Shown here: piece after piece, positions 53,229 to 62,055 of the stretch
How positions within the stretch are numbered: the first letter of the stretch is position 1
Layout of the letters: every line of letters starts with the position of its first letter
NCBI GenBank assembly: GCA_963822095.1
Contig: CAWGGS010000039.1
Span: 62,001-126,000 of the forward strand
Length of the DNA stretch: 64,000 bases
Source: CAWGGS01 sp963822095
Lineage (GTDB): Bacteria; Desulfobacterota; Desulfobulbia; Desulfobulbales; Desulfocapsaceae
Direction of reading: 5' to 3'
Notes under the pieces: model-generated
Seen by the model: the letters and a program-made list of their open reading frames with translations, nothing else
Databases searched by the model: none
What the model was told of the DNA's origin: nothing
Translations under genes and position numbers: made by a program

Positions 53229-54683
53229 ATGAACGCAGAAGACCGGGATTTCTTCCGCAAGATAAAACAAGCCGCCTTTGCCAACCCCTTTGGGGAAGAA
53301 CGACAAAGGGTCGATCTCGAGTTGACCGGACTGGGCCTGCAAACACCAAACGATGAGGTTCTTGCCACTCTGGTGACAAAGGTGGAGGAGAAGCTCAAAT
53401 CGGCAGGAAAGCGCAAACCCGAAAGGCATTTTACCTCTGGTGATGAAGACGGTATACTGGTGCAATACGGCCGCTTGTTCCTCCTGTTCCATACCTATTG
53501 CGACGCCTTCGATAGGTGTATCGAAGAACAGATTCACACCGGAGATACTCCCTGTCGTGTACCCTTTGCAACAAAGGTCTTGCAGGCTTTCACCGGTTTC
53601 GGTTTTTCGCGGCAGGAGGCCCTTCGGTATTTTGCCCTCTTTTTTCAGATGCGACGCGCCTTTTATTTTATTGGCGGTATCGCCGGCCAAAGCCGATGTG
53701 TCCGTGAGCTGAAAGAAAGCCTCTGGGACAATATCTTCACCAAAGATATCGCGCTGTATAATGATTACCTCTGGAACAGAATGGAGGATTTCTCCACCCT
53801 GCTCCTCGGTGAAACCGGCACCGGCAAGGGGCTTGCGGCAGCGGCAATCGGCAGGTCCGGCTTCATCCCTTTCAACGACAAGACCGGCGCCTTCAGCGAG
53901 AGCTTCACCCGGGCCTTTGTCTCAATCAACCTTTCCCAATTCCCCGAGCAGTTGATCGAATCCGAGCTTTTCGGTCACAAAAAAGGCGCTTTCACCGGTG
54001 CCGTCGATAACCATAGTGGTGTCTTTTCCCGCTGTAGTCCCTGCGGAGCCATCTTTCTCGATGAGATCGGCGATGTTGCCATACCCATCCAGATAAAGCT
54101 CCTGCAGGTTTTGCAGGAACGATCTTTTACCCCGGTGGGCAGTCACAAGCCGGAACGCTTTTCCGGCCGGGTCATTGCCGCCACCAACAAGGATATTGGA
54201 AAATTACGGGAAAATGGGGAGTTTCGTGACGATTTCTACTACAGGCTCTGTTCCGATATCATCGAGGTACCGCCTCTTCACAGGCGTTTAACTGAAAACG
54301 AAGAAGAGATCAACATTATCCTCTCATTTATCGTCAGGCGCATCCTGCAACAACCTTCAACAGGGCTCGTAAAAAAGATAAAGGCCTACCTGCAAAAGAA
54401 TCAGCCGAAGGGCTATACCTGGCCGGGTAATGTCAGGGAACTTGAGCAATGTGTGCGCAGCGTGCTCTTAAAAAACAGGTATCGGTGGCACCAACTGACG
54501 CGTTCGATCGGCAACTCTGATCAGGCACCAATCGGATCAAACGAGGAAACGCTCACCGCCCAGGGACTTCTCTCCGATTATTGTCGGGCACTCTACCTGC
54601 GCCTTGGGTCCTACGAAGCCGTGGCGAAAGTCACCAGGCTCGACAGACGGACGGTAAAAAAACACATTGATCTGAAACAGTAG
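53229..54683 (+). CDS. Sigma-54-dependent transcriptional activator
   Basis: A 484-residue enhancer-binding protein. The N-terminal 170 residues are an unrecognised, helical sensor region. The AAA+ domain has Walker A GETGTGKG (near 194), the sigma-54 contact loop GAFTGA (near 253), Walker B IFLDEIGD, and the arginine finger region FRDDFYYRLCSD. The C-terminus (about 446-484) is a Fis-like helix-turn-helix (GSYEAVAKVTRLDRRTVKKHI). There is no receiver domain, so it is probably switched by a ligand or partner. It diverges from the lipid-remodelling fusion gene, whose promoter carries a sigma-54 motif; that gene is the likely target. Confidence 0.9.
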   Translation: MNAEDRDFFRKIKQAAFANPFGEERQRVDLELTGLGLQTPNDEVLATLVTKVEEKLKSAGKRKPERHFTSGDEDGILVQYGRLFLLFHTYCDAFDRCIEEQIHTGDTPCRVPFATKVLQAFTGFGFSRQEALRYFALFFQMRRAFYFIGGIAGQSRCVRELKESLWDNIFTKDIALYNDYLWNRMEDFSTLLLGETGTGKGLAAAAIGRSGFIPFNDKTGAFSESFTRAFVSINLSQFPEQLIESELFGHKKGAFTGAVDNHSGVFSRCSPCGAIFLDEIGDVAIPIQIKLLQVLQERSFTPVGSHKPERFSGRVIAATNKDIGKLRENGEFRDDFYYRLCSDIIEVPPLHRRLTENEEEINIILSFIVRRILQQPSTGLVKKIKAYLQKNQPKGYTWPGNVRELEQCVRSVLLKNRYRWHQLTRSIGNSDQAPIGSNEETLTAQGLLSDYCRALYLRLGSYEAVAKVTRLDRRTVKKHIDLKQ

Positions 54684-54815
54684 CCGTTCAAGGAGTTACT
54701 ACCTCTGCTGGACCCTGGCTTACATTCATTTAGGGAAGGAAATTTACCAGAACTGTTTTATTCTTTAAAATATTTTCCTATTACGTTGGAGACATAGAAT
54801 AAGGAGGGAACAACC

Positions 54816-55505
54816 ATGCGTATTTGGGATGTCAGCCCCGGCTATCTAAACGACAACAGCCTGCTCGGAGAACACCGCGAGCTACACGGAATCGTCTCGA
54901 TCATCCAAAATAACAAAAAAGGCTATTCCCACCATCCCGAGACCATGCGCTGGCGTGGACACGAGGGAGCTCTCCGTATCCGCCATGCTCTGGTGCGGGC
55001 AGAAATGCACCTCAGGGGATTTCATGACCGGACCCCGTTGGAGTTGCTTCAGCCTGCAGGTTTGTGGCCTTCGGTCTTTATCGATGCACCTGAAAGACAG
55101 TTCACCCTGCTTGCCGAAAAATATGAAGGGAAACAACGAGGCCGGATACCGCTGCCGATAAATGTCCAGGAACTTTGGGCCCAACATAAATATTCCATTT
55201 TGGCCAGAGACCCGCAGATTTACTCATCTCTAGGACGTTTGGCGGCAACAGATACAAGCAAAGCAACCTTTGACAGAGTAGCCATGACCCTGACATTTTT
55301 ATTAAGGGTCCAGCCCTCGGAAGGCGGACTGCAAAACACCCTTCAGCATATGTGGGGCTATGTCAAAGAGTTCCCCCTAACCAGGGATACAGACATTAAC
55401 ACGCCTGGAGACCTCTTTGCCGCCATTCAGGACCTGGCCCAGGACCATGACATCACCTACCTGACAAGATCAACGGCACTCTCGGAGCTCCGTGCATGGA
55501 TGTAA
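54816..55505 (+). CDS. Pyrimidine-dimer DNA glycosylase fused to DUF1722
   Basis: A 229-residue protein. Residues 1-75 match the pyrimidine-dimer DNA glycosylase/endonuclease V family (MRIWDVSPGYLNDNSLLGEH, then HHPETMRWRGHEGALRIRH), which starts repair of UV dimers. Residues about 125-225 match DUF1722/YbgA (WAQHKYSILARDPQIYSSLG and TLQHMWGYVKEF). DUF1722 proteins are often linked to photolyase or other light-stress genes. AAGGAGG precedes the ATG. The protein would act on DNA in the cytosol; which bond chemistry is retained cannot be told. Confidence 0.85.
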   Translation: MRIWDVSPGYLNDNSLLGEHRELHGIVSIIQNNKKGYSHHPETMRWRGHEGALRIRHALVRAEMHLRGFHDRTPLELLQPAGLWPSVFIDAPERQFTLLAEKYEGKQRGRIPLPINVQELWAQHKYSILARDPQIYSSLGRLAATDTSKATFDRVAMTLTFLLRVQPSEGGLQNTLQHMWGYVKEFPLTRDTDINTPGDLFAAIQDLAQDHDITYLTRSTALSELRAWM

Positions 55506-55600
55506 AGATATACTGTAAACGCAGAAGAGATTAAACTTGCAAACCGTCTGAACCAAACCAAATCAGGGCCCCGATCTCCCGGGACCCCGACCGAACCTTC

Positions 55601-55741
55601 CTATGCCTTGATGGGCTTTTTCATAGTTTTGAGGTCATTTACAGGGCCCCTCAGACATTTTCTCATGATGGCTTGATAGACATCCCAGTCTTTGGTGCTC
55701 ATGATGGCCTGCTTCGTAAAGGCGAGTTCTCTCTTATCCAT
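55601..55741 (-). CDS. 46-residue ORF downstream of a cobalamin riboswitch
   Basis: A 46-codon gene starting MDKRELAFTKQAIMSTKDWD and ending MKKPIKA. It has an excellent ribosome site, ACAAGGAGG, six bases before the ATG. The product is small, basic and soluble, with one cysteine and no TM helix; I do not recognise it. It is the first gene after a cobalamin riboswitch (55878-56037) and a terminator (55775-55815) on the same strand, and nothing else follows on that strand before the convergent glycosylase gene. It should be expressed when cobalamin is scarce. A possible hairpin at about 55567-55587 follows it. A decayed longer gene is an alternative. Confidence 0.65.
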   Translation of the reverse strand: MDKRELAFTKQAIMSTKDWDVYQAIMRKCLRGPVNDLKTMKKPIKA

Positions 55742-55774
55742 CTGTTACCTCCTTGTAAAGGGTGGGTCCGGAGA

Positions 55775-55815
55775 CAAAAAAGCCCCCGGACCAATTATAC
55801 GATCGATCCGGGGGC
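55775..55815 (-). terminator. Riboswitch-linked Rho-independent terminator
   Basis: On the minus strand GCCCCCGGA and TCCGGGGGC form a perfect 9-base stem followed by T6. It lies between the riboswitch and the 46-residue ORF, the position of an expression-platform terminator. Competing pairs GAGACGCGTCTC and CGTCTC/GAGACG just upstream (55840-55868) could form an antiterminator. Confidence 0.85.
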
Positions 55816-55877
55816 CCTGATTTCTCCACAGATGCTTTTTGCCGTCTCTGATCCTCGGAGACGCGTCTCAAAAAATG

Positions 55878-56037
55878 AAATAAGGCAGGTATTCTGACTC
55901 CCGGATCTTCCTCCATGCCGCACCTTCCCAACCTCACTGGTCAGTGGTCTTCGCAGCCTTCGTCCCCGGTCACAGCGGCGGGCCCGTTCCTGATTTGCAC
56001 AGGATTCCCTCTTCAGGTCGTATCGACACCTTATTCA
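55878..56037 (-). promoter_or_regulatory. Cobalamin riboswitch
   Basis: On the minus strand the consensus blocks occur in order: closing stem AATAAGG, GAGGGAATCC, GTGCAAATCAGGAACGG, the core GCCCGCCGCTGTG, then CCACTGACCAGTG, TTGGGAAGG, and AGTCAGAATACCTGCC with the return strand CCTTATT. This matches the adenosylcobalamin class. It sits 62 bases after hutH on the same strand and controls the 46-residue ORF. Confidence 0.92.
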
Positions 56038-56043
56038 ACGATT

Positions 56044-56072
56044 AGACTACCTGATTCCAATCGGCTGAGCAA
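56044..56072 (-). promoter_or_regulatory. Candidate promoter of the riboswitch transcript
   Basis: On the minus strand TTGCTC and TAGTCT lie 17 bases apart and would start transcription just before the first riboswitch stem. Readthrough from hutH is the alternative. Confidence 0.4.
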
Positions 56073-56099
56073 ATGATTTCTTATGCGGCCAAAGCCCTG

Positions 56100-57863
56100 T
56101 CAATTGGACCCTGCCCACTCCAGGCGGATCTCTTTTTCCACCGTTTCGACCATCTCGCCGCTTTCGATAAAGCGGGCAAGTTTCATCAGATCATCGGCGA
56201 GAAAACGATCTTTTTTAACTGTTGGAAAGAGTTCCTGCTCCTCGATGCTCTTGTACAGAGTCTCCGAAACCGGGCTCAGCCGTCGCTCATCCTCGCTCAC
56301 AGGATGCTCTCCTTGCACTGTAACTTCGAAAATCACGCCTTTGACGGACTTCTGCAGCTTTTTCCTGATACGGGAAAGATCACGGGCGATATCTTCCGGC
56401 AGGGTCGCATAGGTTGGGATCACCGGCAGAATCCTCCTGACGGCAATAGCCTGGCAAATATAGGCAAGTTCGATGGCCAGGACCTGGGCTGCTTTCGGGA
56501 TGGTTTTCAGCAAGCGGACAGCAAGGCTTGCTCCCATACTGACATGGTCCTCCTGACCGGAGTTGGTCCCTATGTTGAAAAGATGGCTTGGGGTCAGAGA
56601 TCCCCAGATATCGTTGACCAGGGCGGCCGAGGTATATTCGAGCATCATCATGCCTGAGGAAACGGCATTCTCGTCCTGATTGAGCTCCGGCCATTTGAGA
56701 TCTCGTCCCAGTCCCTTGTTTTTCGAATCGTCGACAAAACGAGCCGAACGCTGATGGGCCAGATTGGTCATTATCCCGAGGGCCTGCAGAAGGTTGAAGA
56801 CCTGGACCGCCACCGGCATACCATGAAAATGGCCACCCGAAATTATATCGACATATTTTCCCCGATATCCGGCAGGTGCATCGTCTCCCGTCGCCAGCAG
56901 GATCGGGTTGTCAGTGGCGGCATCGGCCTCGACAAGAAAGCTCTGTTGAGCTCTGTCGATCAGCTCCCAGCATGCCCCAAGGACCTGCGCCGCACAACGA
57001 ATATTGTATGGGTCCTGGACCTGGCCGTCCACCTCGAAGGGACGATGCGATTCACGGATGGGAGAGTCCGCCATCAACCTCCAGATCCAATCTGCAACTT
57101 TCACAGCCCCGGGATGAGGACGCAGGGCATGGAAATCAGGACGAAAATAGGAGTCGGGGGCCAGCATCACCTGGCTGACCAGGGCGGTATTGACAGCGGC
57201 GGTCTTGAGCAGCATTTTGAGATGGTGGCAGGAGAATATCCCGATGGCATTCATGAACTGGACCCCGTTGTTCAAGGCCAATCCCTCCTTCATCTCAAGG
57301 CGGAGTGGAGCCATTCCTGCCAATCCCAGTGCATCGGCCGCATCGAGCTCAGCACCGTTGTAAATCACCCGTCCCTTCCCCAGAAGGGCTAGGGCGATAT
57401 GTGAAAGAGGCGCCAGATCCCCGCTTGCCCCAACAGAGCCGAATTCGGGTACCAAAGGAGTGATCCCATGGTTAATGAGTCCAATCAAGGCCTCTACCAA
57501 CTCCGGCCGCACTCCGCTGTGACCCCGAGTAAGTGAGATGATTCGCAGCAGTATCGTCATCCGAACAATGGCGGGATCAATGGCTTCACCAACACCCACG
57601 GCATGGGAGAGGATCAGGTTTTCCTGGAGCTCCGAGAGCCTTTCCGCCGGCACTGCCAGGTCGACATTGTGTCCGAATCCTCGGTTGAAACCATAGGCCG
57701 GTCTTGGTTGCTCGGCAATGAAACACTCCACATCGGAGCGTCGTTCATGGAGAAGCTCCCAGGTAGCAGACGACAGAACGACCTGTACTCCCGGTTCGGC
57801 AACCAGGAGAATTTCTTTCATACCAAGAGCCCGGTCACTGTCAATAAGAATCATGTTCGACAT
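56100..57863 (-). CDS. hutH: Histidine ammonia-lyase
   Basis: A 587-residue cytosolic enzyme that removes ammonia from histidine to give urocanate. The MIO cofactor triad Ala146-Ser147-Gly148 lies in GSVGASGDLAPLSHIAL, and GFGHNVD and FNIGTNSGQEDHVSMG are also conserved. It is about 75 residues longer than typical HutH (about 510), the extra length being mainly at the C-terminus (after about 500, rich in Glu/Lys). Tyrosine or phenylalanine lyases share the fold, but the operon with hutU, hutI and hutG argues for histidine. ATG 57863 follows AGGGGAAGGA; a second ATG three codons in is possible. Confidence 0.92.
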   Translation of the reverse strand: MSNMILIDSDRALGMKEILLVAEPGVQVVLSSATWELLHERRSDVECFIAEQPRPAYGFNRGFGHNVDLAVPAERLSELQENLILSHAVGVGEAIDPAIVRMTILLRIISLTRGHSGVRPELVEALIGLINHGITPLVPEFGSVGASGDLAPLSHIALALLGKGRVIYNGAELDAADALGLAGMAPLRLEMKEGLALNNGVQFMNAIGIFSCHHLKMLLKTAAVNTALVSQVMLAPDSYFRPDFHALRPHPGAVKVADWIWRLMADSPIRESHRPFEVDGQVQDPYNIRCAAQVLGACWELIDRAQQSFLVEADAATDNPILLATGDDAPAGYRGKYVDIISGGHFHGMPVAVQVFNLLQALGIMTNLAHQRSARFVDDSKNKGLGRDLKWPELNQDENAVSSGMMMLEYTSAALVNDIWGSLTPSHLFNIGTNSGQEDHVSMGASLAVRLLKTIPKAAQVLAIELAYICQAIAVRRILPVIPTYATLPEDIARDLSRIRKKLQKSVKGVIFEVTVQGEHPVSEDERRLSPVSETLYKSIEEQELFPTVKKDRFLADDLMKLARFIESGEMVETVEKEIRLEWAGSN

Positions 57864-57871
57864 TCCTTCCC

Positions 57872-58798
57872 CTATTTCAATCCATAAAGAAATACATATA
57901 TTGCAAGAGCCGCCAGACGGGCAGTACAACCGTCCCGATCAAGCTCCGGGTTGACCTCGGAAATTTCAAAAACCATAGCTTTCGGATGCTGCCTGATCCG
58001 GTCGACAAAGGCCAGGATCTCCTCAGCATTAAATCCTATCGGCGAGGGAGCGCTCACCCCAGGCGCATCGGCACTGCGCACACTGTCCATATCAAATCCA
58101 ACCAGCAGCGGCAACGCTGGCAGCGAAGATATCAGGGTATCCCAGGAATCACTTCTCTCTCGCATCTCGATAAGCGTCCTAACCTGAATGCCCAAGTCCA
58201 TCGCATCCTGGATGTATTCAGCAGAATTGGCCCACGGTTGGATACCCACCTCGAAGAGATTGCAAGGTTCTATCAGGTCACCATCGAGCAGGATTCGATA
58301 TGGGGTGCCGGAATGACGGCAGGAGTTTTTCCGGATATCAAGGTGGGCATCGATGTTGACGGCCGCAATTTTCCCAAAGACCTCGGCCAGGGCCGCACCG
58401 TCGGCAATAGAGATGTCGTTGCCGCCGCCGAGCACGATGGCTGTTTTTCCGGCTTTTACTATAGATGCGACAACAGATTGCAATCGGACATGGATATCCT
58501 CCAATCCCCCGTCGACAATAATATCGCCGATATCCGTCAGGTTGATCGCTTCACGATCCATCGGGGGTTTCAATCGATAAAAGATATCCCTGATTGCAGA
58601 TGGTGCTCCAGCAGCCCCGGGCCTGCCATGATTGCGACGCACACCGTGATCCTGGGGGCAGCCCAGAAGGACATGGGAGGCATCGTTCATTCCATCTACT
58701 GTAAAAGAGGTGACATCACTCTGCAGCAGATCATGGGGATCGTGCCGGACAGTGTCCGGATGAAACGGGATCAGCAGGTCTTCTATTTCCCGTTTCAT
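57872..58798 (-). CDS. hutG: Formimidoylglutamase-like ureohydrolase
   Basis: A 308-residue arginase-superfamily enzyme, placed to cleave formimidoylglutamate to glutamate and formamide, the last hut step. Metal-site motifs: NIDAHLDIR (Asp150, His152, Asp154) and GFDMDSVRSADAPG. The first metal motif reads GGGNDIS, with Asn127 where arginases and agmatinases have His. The start overlaps the hutI stop by four bases, and hutH follows 8 bases after its stop. Given the operon the symbol is reasonable; if Asn127 blocks one metal site, activity could differ. Confidence 0.82.
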   Translation of the reverse strand: MKREIEDLLIPFHPDTVRHDPHDLLQSDVTSFTVDGMNDASHVLLGCPQDHGVRRNHGRPGAAGAPSAIRDIFYRLKPPMDREAINLTDIGDIIVDGGLEDIHVRLQSVVASIVKAGKTAIVLGGGNDISIADGAALAEVFGKIAAVNIDAHLDIRKNSCRHSGTPYRILLDGDLIEPCNLFEVGIQPWANSAEYIQDAMDLGIQVRTLIEMRERSDSWDTLISSLPALPLLVGFDMDSVRSADAPGVSAPSPIGFNAEEILAFVDRIRQHPKAMVFEISEVNPELDRDGCTARLAALAIYVFLYGLK

Positions 58799-60024
58799 AC
58801 AATTACTCCTTTCTTGACCACCTGTCGGACATGGTTTTCTCCATAGAAGTAGACCATCTCCTGATAATTCGCCGAATCCAGAACCAGAAGGTCCGCCTGC
58901 CGGCCTTCCTCAATACAGCCCACAGCGGTAAGCCCCAGCACATGGGCTCCGTTTTGGGTCACACAGCAAAGGGCTTCATCTACTCTGAGATGCATCTTCA
59001 TGCAGGCAAGCGACATCATCAACTGCAACGACAGGCTCATATTCGATCCGGGGTTAAAATCGGTGGCGATTGCCGTAATACCCCCTTCGTCGATGATTCG
59101 ACGCACCGGGGCATAGGGAATATCCAGGAAGAGCGAGACTCCCGGCAGAACCACACAGGCCGTACCGGAGCCTGCTAATACGGCGACCTCGCGATCGTCT
59201 AAGACCTCCAGATGATCAACCGAGACGGCTCCCAACTCCACCGCCTTATCGACACAGCCGATGGCGTTGAACTGGTTGGCGTGCAACCGCGGCAGCATAC
59301 CGTGGGACCTGGCAATATTCAAGATCTCTGCGCTTTCCTCCGGAGTGAAATACCCTTCTTCACAGAAGACATCGCAGAAACGGGCAAGTCGTGCCACATC
59401 AGGGATCATGTCTTTAACCTGTTGCAGATAGGAATTTTTGCTCACCCCTTTTGGGACCGCATGGGCGCCGAGAAAGGTCGGAATCAGTTCGATGGGCTGC
59501 TCATCATTCAACGCCTGGACGGTCTCGAGGATCTTGATCTCCGTCTCCGGATCAAGCCCATATCCCGACTTGACCTCCATTGTTGTAATCCCCTGGCGCA
59601 GGGCTCTTGCCAAATAGTACTTCCCAATCTCTTTAAGCTCCTCGGCGGAACACTTCCGGGTCGCCCGGACAGTTGCCATAATGCCACCGCCTTCAGCGGC
59701 AATGGTCTGGTAATCAAGCCCGCCTATCCTTCCGGCGAATTCTCCGGCCCGGTTTCCGGCAAAAAGCGCATGGCTGTGGCAATCCACAAAACCCGGGATC
59801 ACCGCTTTTCCTTTTGCATCGAGTACGGGCAATCCGTCTCTTGCCGCCACCTGTTCGAGGTGGGAGAGATCTCCTATGGCCTCGATAATACCACCACGAA
59901 TAAGGATCGAGACACCTTCACGAATCAAAAGATCCCCAAAGCCCTTGCCCCTGATGAGACCTGGCCGGGGAGAGACGATCGCAGCCGGATTTTTAATAAA
60001 CAGGTCTCCCACGTCTATCTCCAA
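58795..60024 (-). CDS. hutI: Imidazolonepropionase
   Basis: A 409-residue metal-dependent amidohydrolase that opens imidazolonepropionate to formimidoylglutamate. Characteristic segments: PGFVDCHSHALFAGNRAGEF (metal histidines), EVKSGYGLDPETE, FLGAHAVP, HANQFN and ATDFNPGSN. The length equals the family norm. It lies 16 bases after hutU and overlaps hutG. No strong ribosome site is obvious apart from GGAGA upstream, consistent with coupling. Confidence 0.95.
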   Translation of the reverse strand: MEIDVGDLFIKNPAAIVSPRPGLIRGKGFGDLLIREGVSILIRGGIIEAIGDLSHLEQVAARDGLPVLDAKGKAVIPGFVDCHSHALFAGNRAGEFAGRIGGLDYQTIAAEGGGIMATVRATRKCSAEELKEIGKYYLARALRQGITTMEVKSGYGLDPETEIKILETVQALNDEQPIELIPTFLGAHAVPKGVSKNSYLQQVKDMIPDVARLARFCDVFCEEGYFTPEESAEILNIARSHGMLPRLHANQFNAIGCVDKAVELGAVSVDHLEVLDDREVAVLAGSGTACVVLPGVSLFLDIPYAPVRRIIDEGGITAIATDFNPGSNMSLSLQLMMSLACMKMHLRVDEALCCVTQNGAHVLGLTAVGCIEEGRQADLLVLDSANYQEMVYFYGENHVRQVVKKGVIV

Positions 60025-60040
60025 AAAAAACGTACAGCTA

Positions 60041-61690
60041 CTATAGCATCGGCAGATCCAATCCCTTTTCTTTGGCGCAGGCTATGGCTTTCTCATAACC
60101 CGCATCGGCATGGCGCATGACCCCGCTTGCCGGGTCATTCCACAAGACCCGTTCAATCCGGGCCGCCGCTTCCTTCGTACCGTCGCAGACGATTACCAAG
60201 CCTGCATGCTGGGCATAGCCCATCCCGACTCCACCGCCATGATGAAATGAGACCCAGGTCGCCCCCGAAGCGCAGTTTAGCAGACAATTTAGAAGCGGCC
60301 AGTCGGAGACCGCATCTGAACCGTCGAGCATCGCCTCGGTTTCCCGGTTCGGACTGGCCACCGAACCGCTGTCCAGATGATCGCGGCCGATCACGACCGG
60401 GGCCTTCAATTCACCTGTGGCCACCATCTCGTTGAAGGCAAGCCCCAGTCGATGCCGATCCCCGAGGCCGACCCAACAGATCCTGGCAGGCAGGCCCTGG
60501 AACCTGATCTGCGCCCGCGCCATATCGAGCCATTGATGCAGATGACGGTCCCCCGGCAACAGCTCCTTGACTTTGGCATCCGTCCGGTAGATATCCTCTG
60601 GATCACCCGACAGGGCCACCCAGCGAAACGGCCCCCGTCCGGTACAAAACAGATCCCGGATGTAGGCCGGGACGAACCCCGGAAACGAGAACGCCTCCTT
60701 CAGGCCTGCATTATAGGCCTCTTGCCGGATATTATTGCCGTAATCAAAAACGGGGATACCCCTTTTTTGAAAATCAAGCATCGCCTGAACATGTGAAACC
60801 ATGGAGCCGCGTGCCGCCTGCATGACTTCGACAGGATCCTCGTTCTGCTTTCTCTCCCATTCCTCCACACTCCAGCCAAGCGGAAGATAGCCATGCAACG
60901 GGTCGTGAGCGCTGGTCTGGTCGGTTACCGCATCGGGACTTACTCCCATCTTGACCAGACGAGGATAGACCTCGGCGGCATTGCCCAGTACCCCCACCGT
61001 AACCGGTTTTTTGTCAGCACAGGAGCGCTCGATGATCCGCAGGCCCTCGCTCAGATCGGCGGCCTGCACATCAAGGTAGCCGCTGTCCAGTCGTTTTTTG
61101 ATCCGATCGGCCCGACACTCAATTGCCAACATCGAGGCGCCGGCAAACTTTGCGGCCAACGGCTGGGCACCGCCCATGCCACCGAGCCCCGCCGTGAGGA
61201 TCCAGCGGCCTAAGAGATCGCCATCAAAATGTTTTTTCCCCAGACTGACAAAGGTCTCATAGGTCCCCTGAATGATGCCCTGGCTGCCGATATAGATCCA
61301 GGAGCCCGCGGTCATCTGACCGAACATCATCAGTCCCTTGCGGTCCAACTCGTTAAAATGCTCCCAGGTGGCCCAATGGGGCACCAGATTGGAGTTGGCG
61401 ATCAAAACCCGGGGAGCGTCACGATGGGTTTTGAAGACACCCACTGGTTTTCCGGACTGGATGAGCAATGTCTGGTTAAGCTCCAGTCTGCGCAAGGTCT
61501 CGACTATCCTGTCGAAACACTGCCAGTTCCTGGCTGCCCGGCCGATACCCCCGTAGACGATCAACTCGTCGGGCCGTTCGGCCACCTTGGGATCAAGATT
61601 GTTCATCAGCATCCGTAGCGGCGCTTCGGTCTGCCAGCTCCTGGCCGAAAGCGTGGTACCCGTGGGAGCGGAAATATTTCGCGTATGCAT
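60041..61690 (-). CDS. hutU: Urocanate hydratase
   Basis: A 549-residue NAD-dependent enzyme that hydrates urocanate to imidazolonepropionate. Recognisable segments: YGGIGRAARNW, SNLVPHWATWEHF, LGGMGGAQPLAAKFAG (NAD site) and SGATWVSFHHGGGVGMGYAQHA. The length is normal. ATG at 61690 has CAGGAGG eight bases upstream; the frame runs 41 codons further up without a site. It is the first gene of hutU-I-G-H, and the intergenic region to the TRAP gene (61691-62055) must hold the hut promoter. Confidence 0.96.
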   Translation of the reverse strand: MHTRNISAPTGTTLSARSWQTEAPLRMLMNNLDPKVAERPDELIVYGGIGRAARNWQCFDRIVETLRRLELNQTLLIQSGKPVGVFKTHRDAPRVLIANSNLVPHWATWEHFNELDRKGLMMFGQMTAGSWIYIGSQGIIQGTYETFVSLGKKHFDGDLLGRWILTAGLGGMGGAQPLAAKFAGASMLAIECRADRIKKRLDSGYLDVQAADLSEGLRIIERSCADKKPVTVGVLGNAAEVYPRLVKMGVSPDAVTDQTSAHDPLHGYLPLGWSVEEWERKQNEDPVEVMQAARGSMVSHVQAMLDFQKRGIPVFDYGNNIRQEAYNAGLKEAFSFPGFVPAYIRDLFCTGRGPFRWVALSGDPEDIYRTDAKVKELLPGDRHLHQWLDMARAQIRFQGLPARICWVGLGDRHRLGLAFNEMVATGELKAPVVIGRDHLDSGSVASPNRETEAMLDGSDAVSDWPLLNCLLNCASGATWVSFHHGGGVGMGYAQHAGLVIVCDGTKEAAARIERVLWNDPASGVMRHADAGYEKAIACAKEKGLDLPML

Positions 61691-62055
61691 TGCCTGACCC
61701 TCCTGAAATAAAGAAAACGTTAGCCAGTCCCGGACTGAAGGTCTTCTTTTATTTTCCGACCGATTCCCTCCAGAGTCAAGGATACCAGGAAAAATGCCAA
61801 CTTTTATTCTCAATCGAGTACTGTGAAAAATTCCACCTCAGGCATATATTGGGTATTGCGAAGATAAAATTGTGGGCAAAACAAGATGAGCACAGCCCCC
61901 GGGAAACAAGACGAAAACGCAAATTACCAAGGTGAGCTCATAATGAAAACCTGCTTGAAAGCGGAAATAACTTGACCTTTTCCCCAGCTTTTGCCAGTCT
62001 CAAGAGAGCACATGAATCACTTTTGCCTTTCCTATGCACATCAACGGGGGATAGT
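61691..62055. other. Divergent region between hutU and TRAP dctP
   Basis: 365 bases with promoters presumably for both operons. No convincing promoter pair, HutC-like operator or riboswitch was resolved; no gene seen. Confidence 0.45.
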
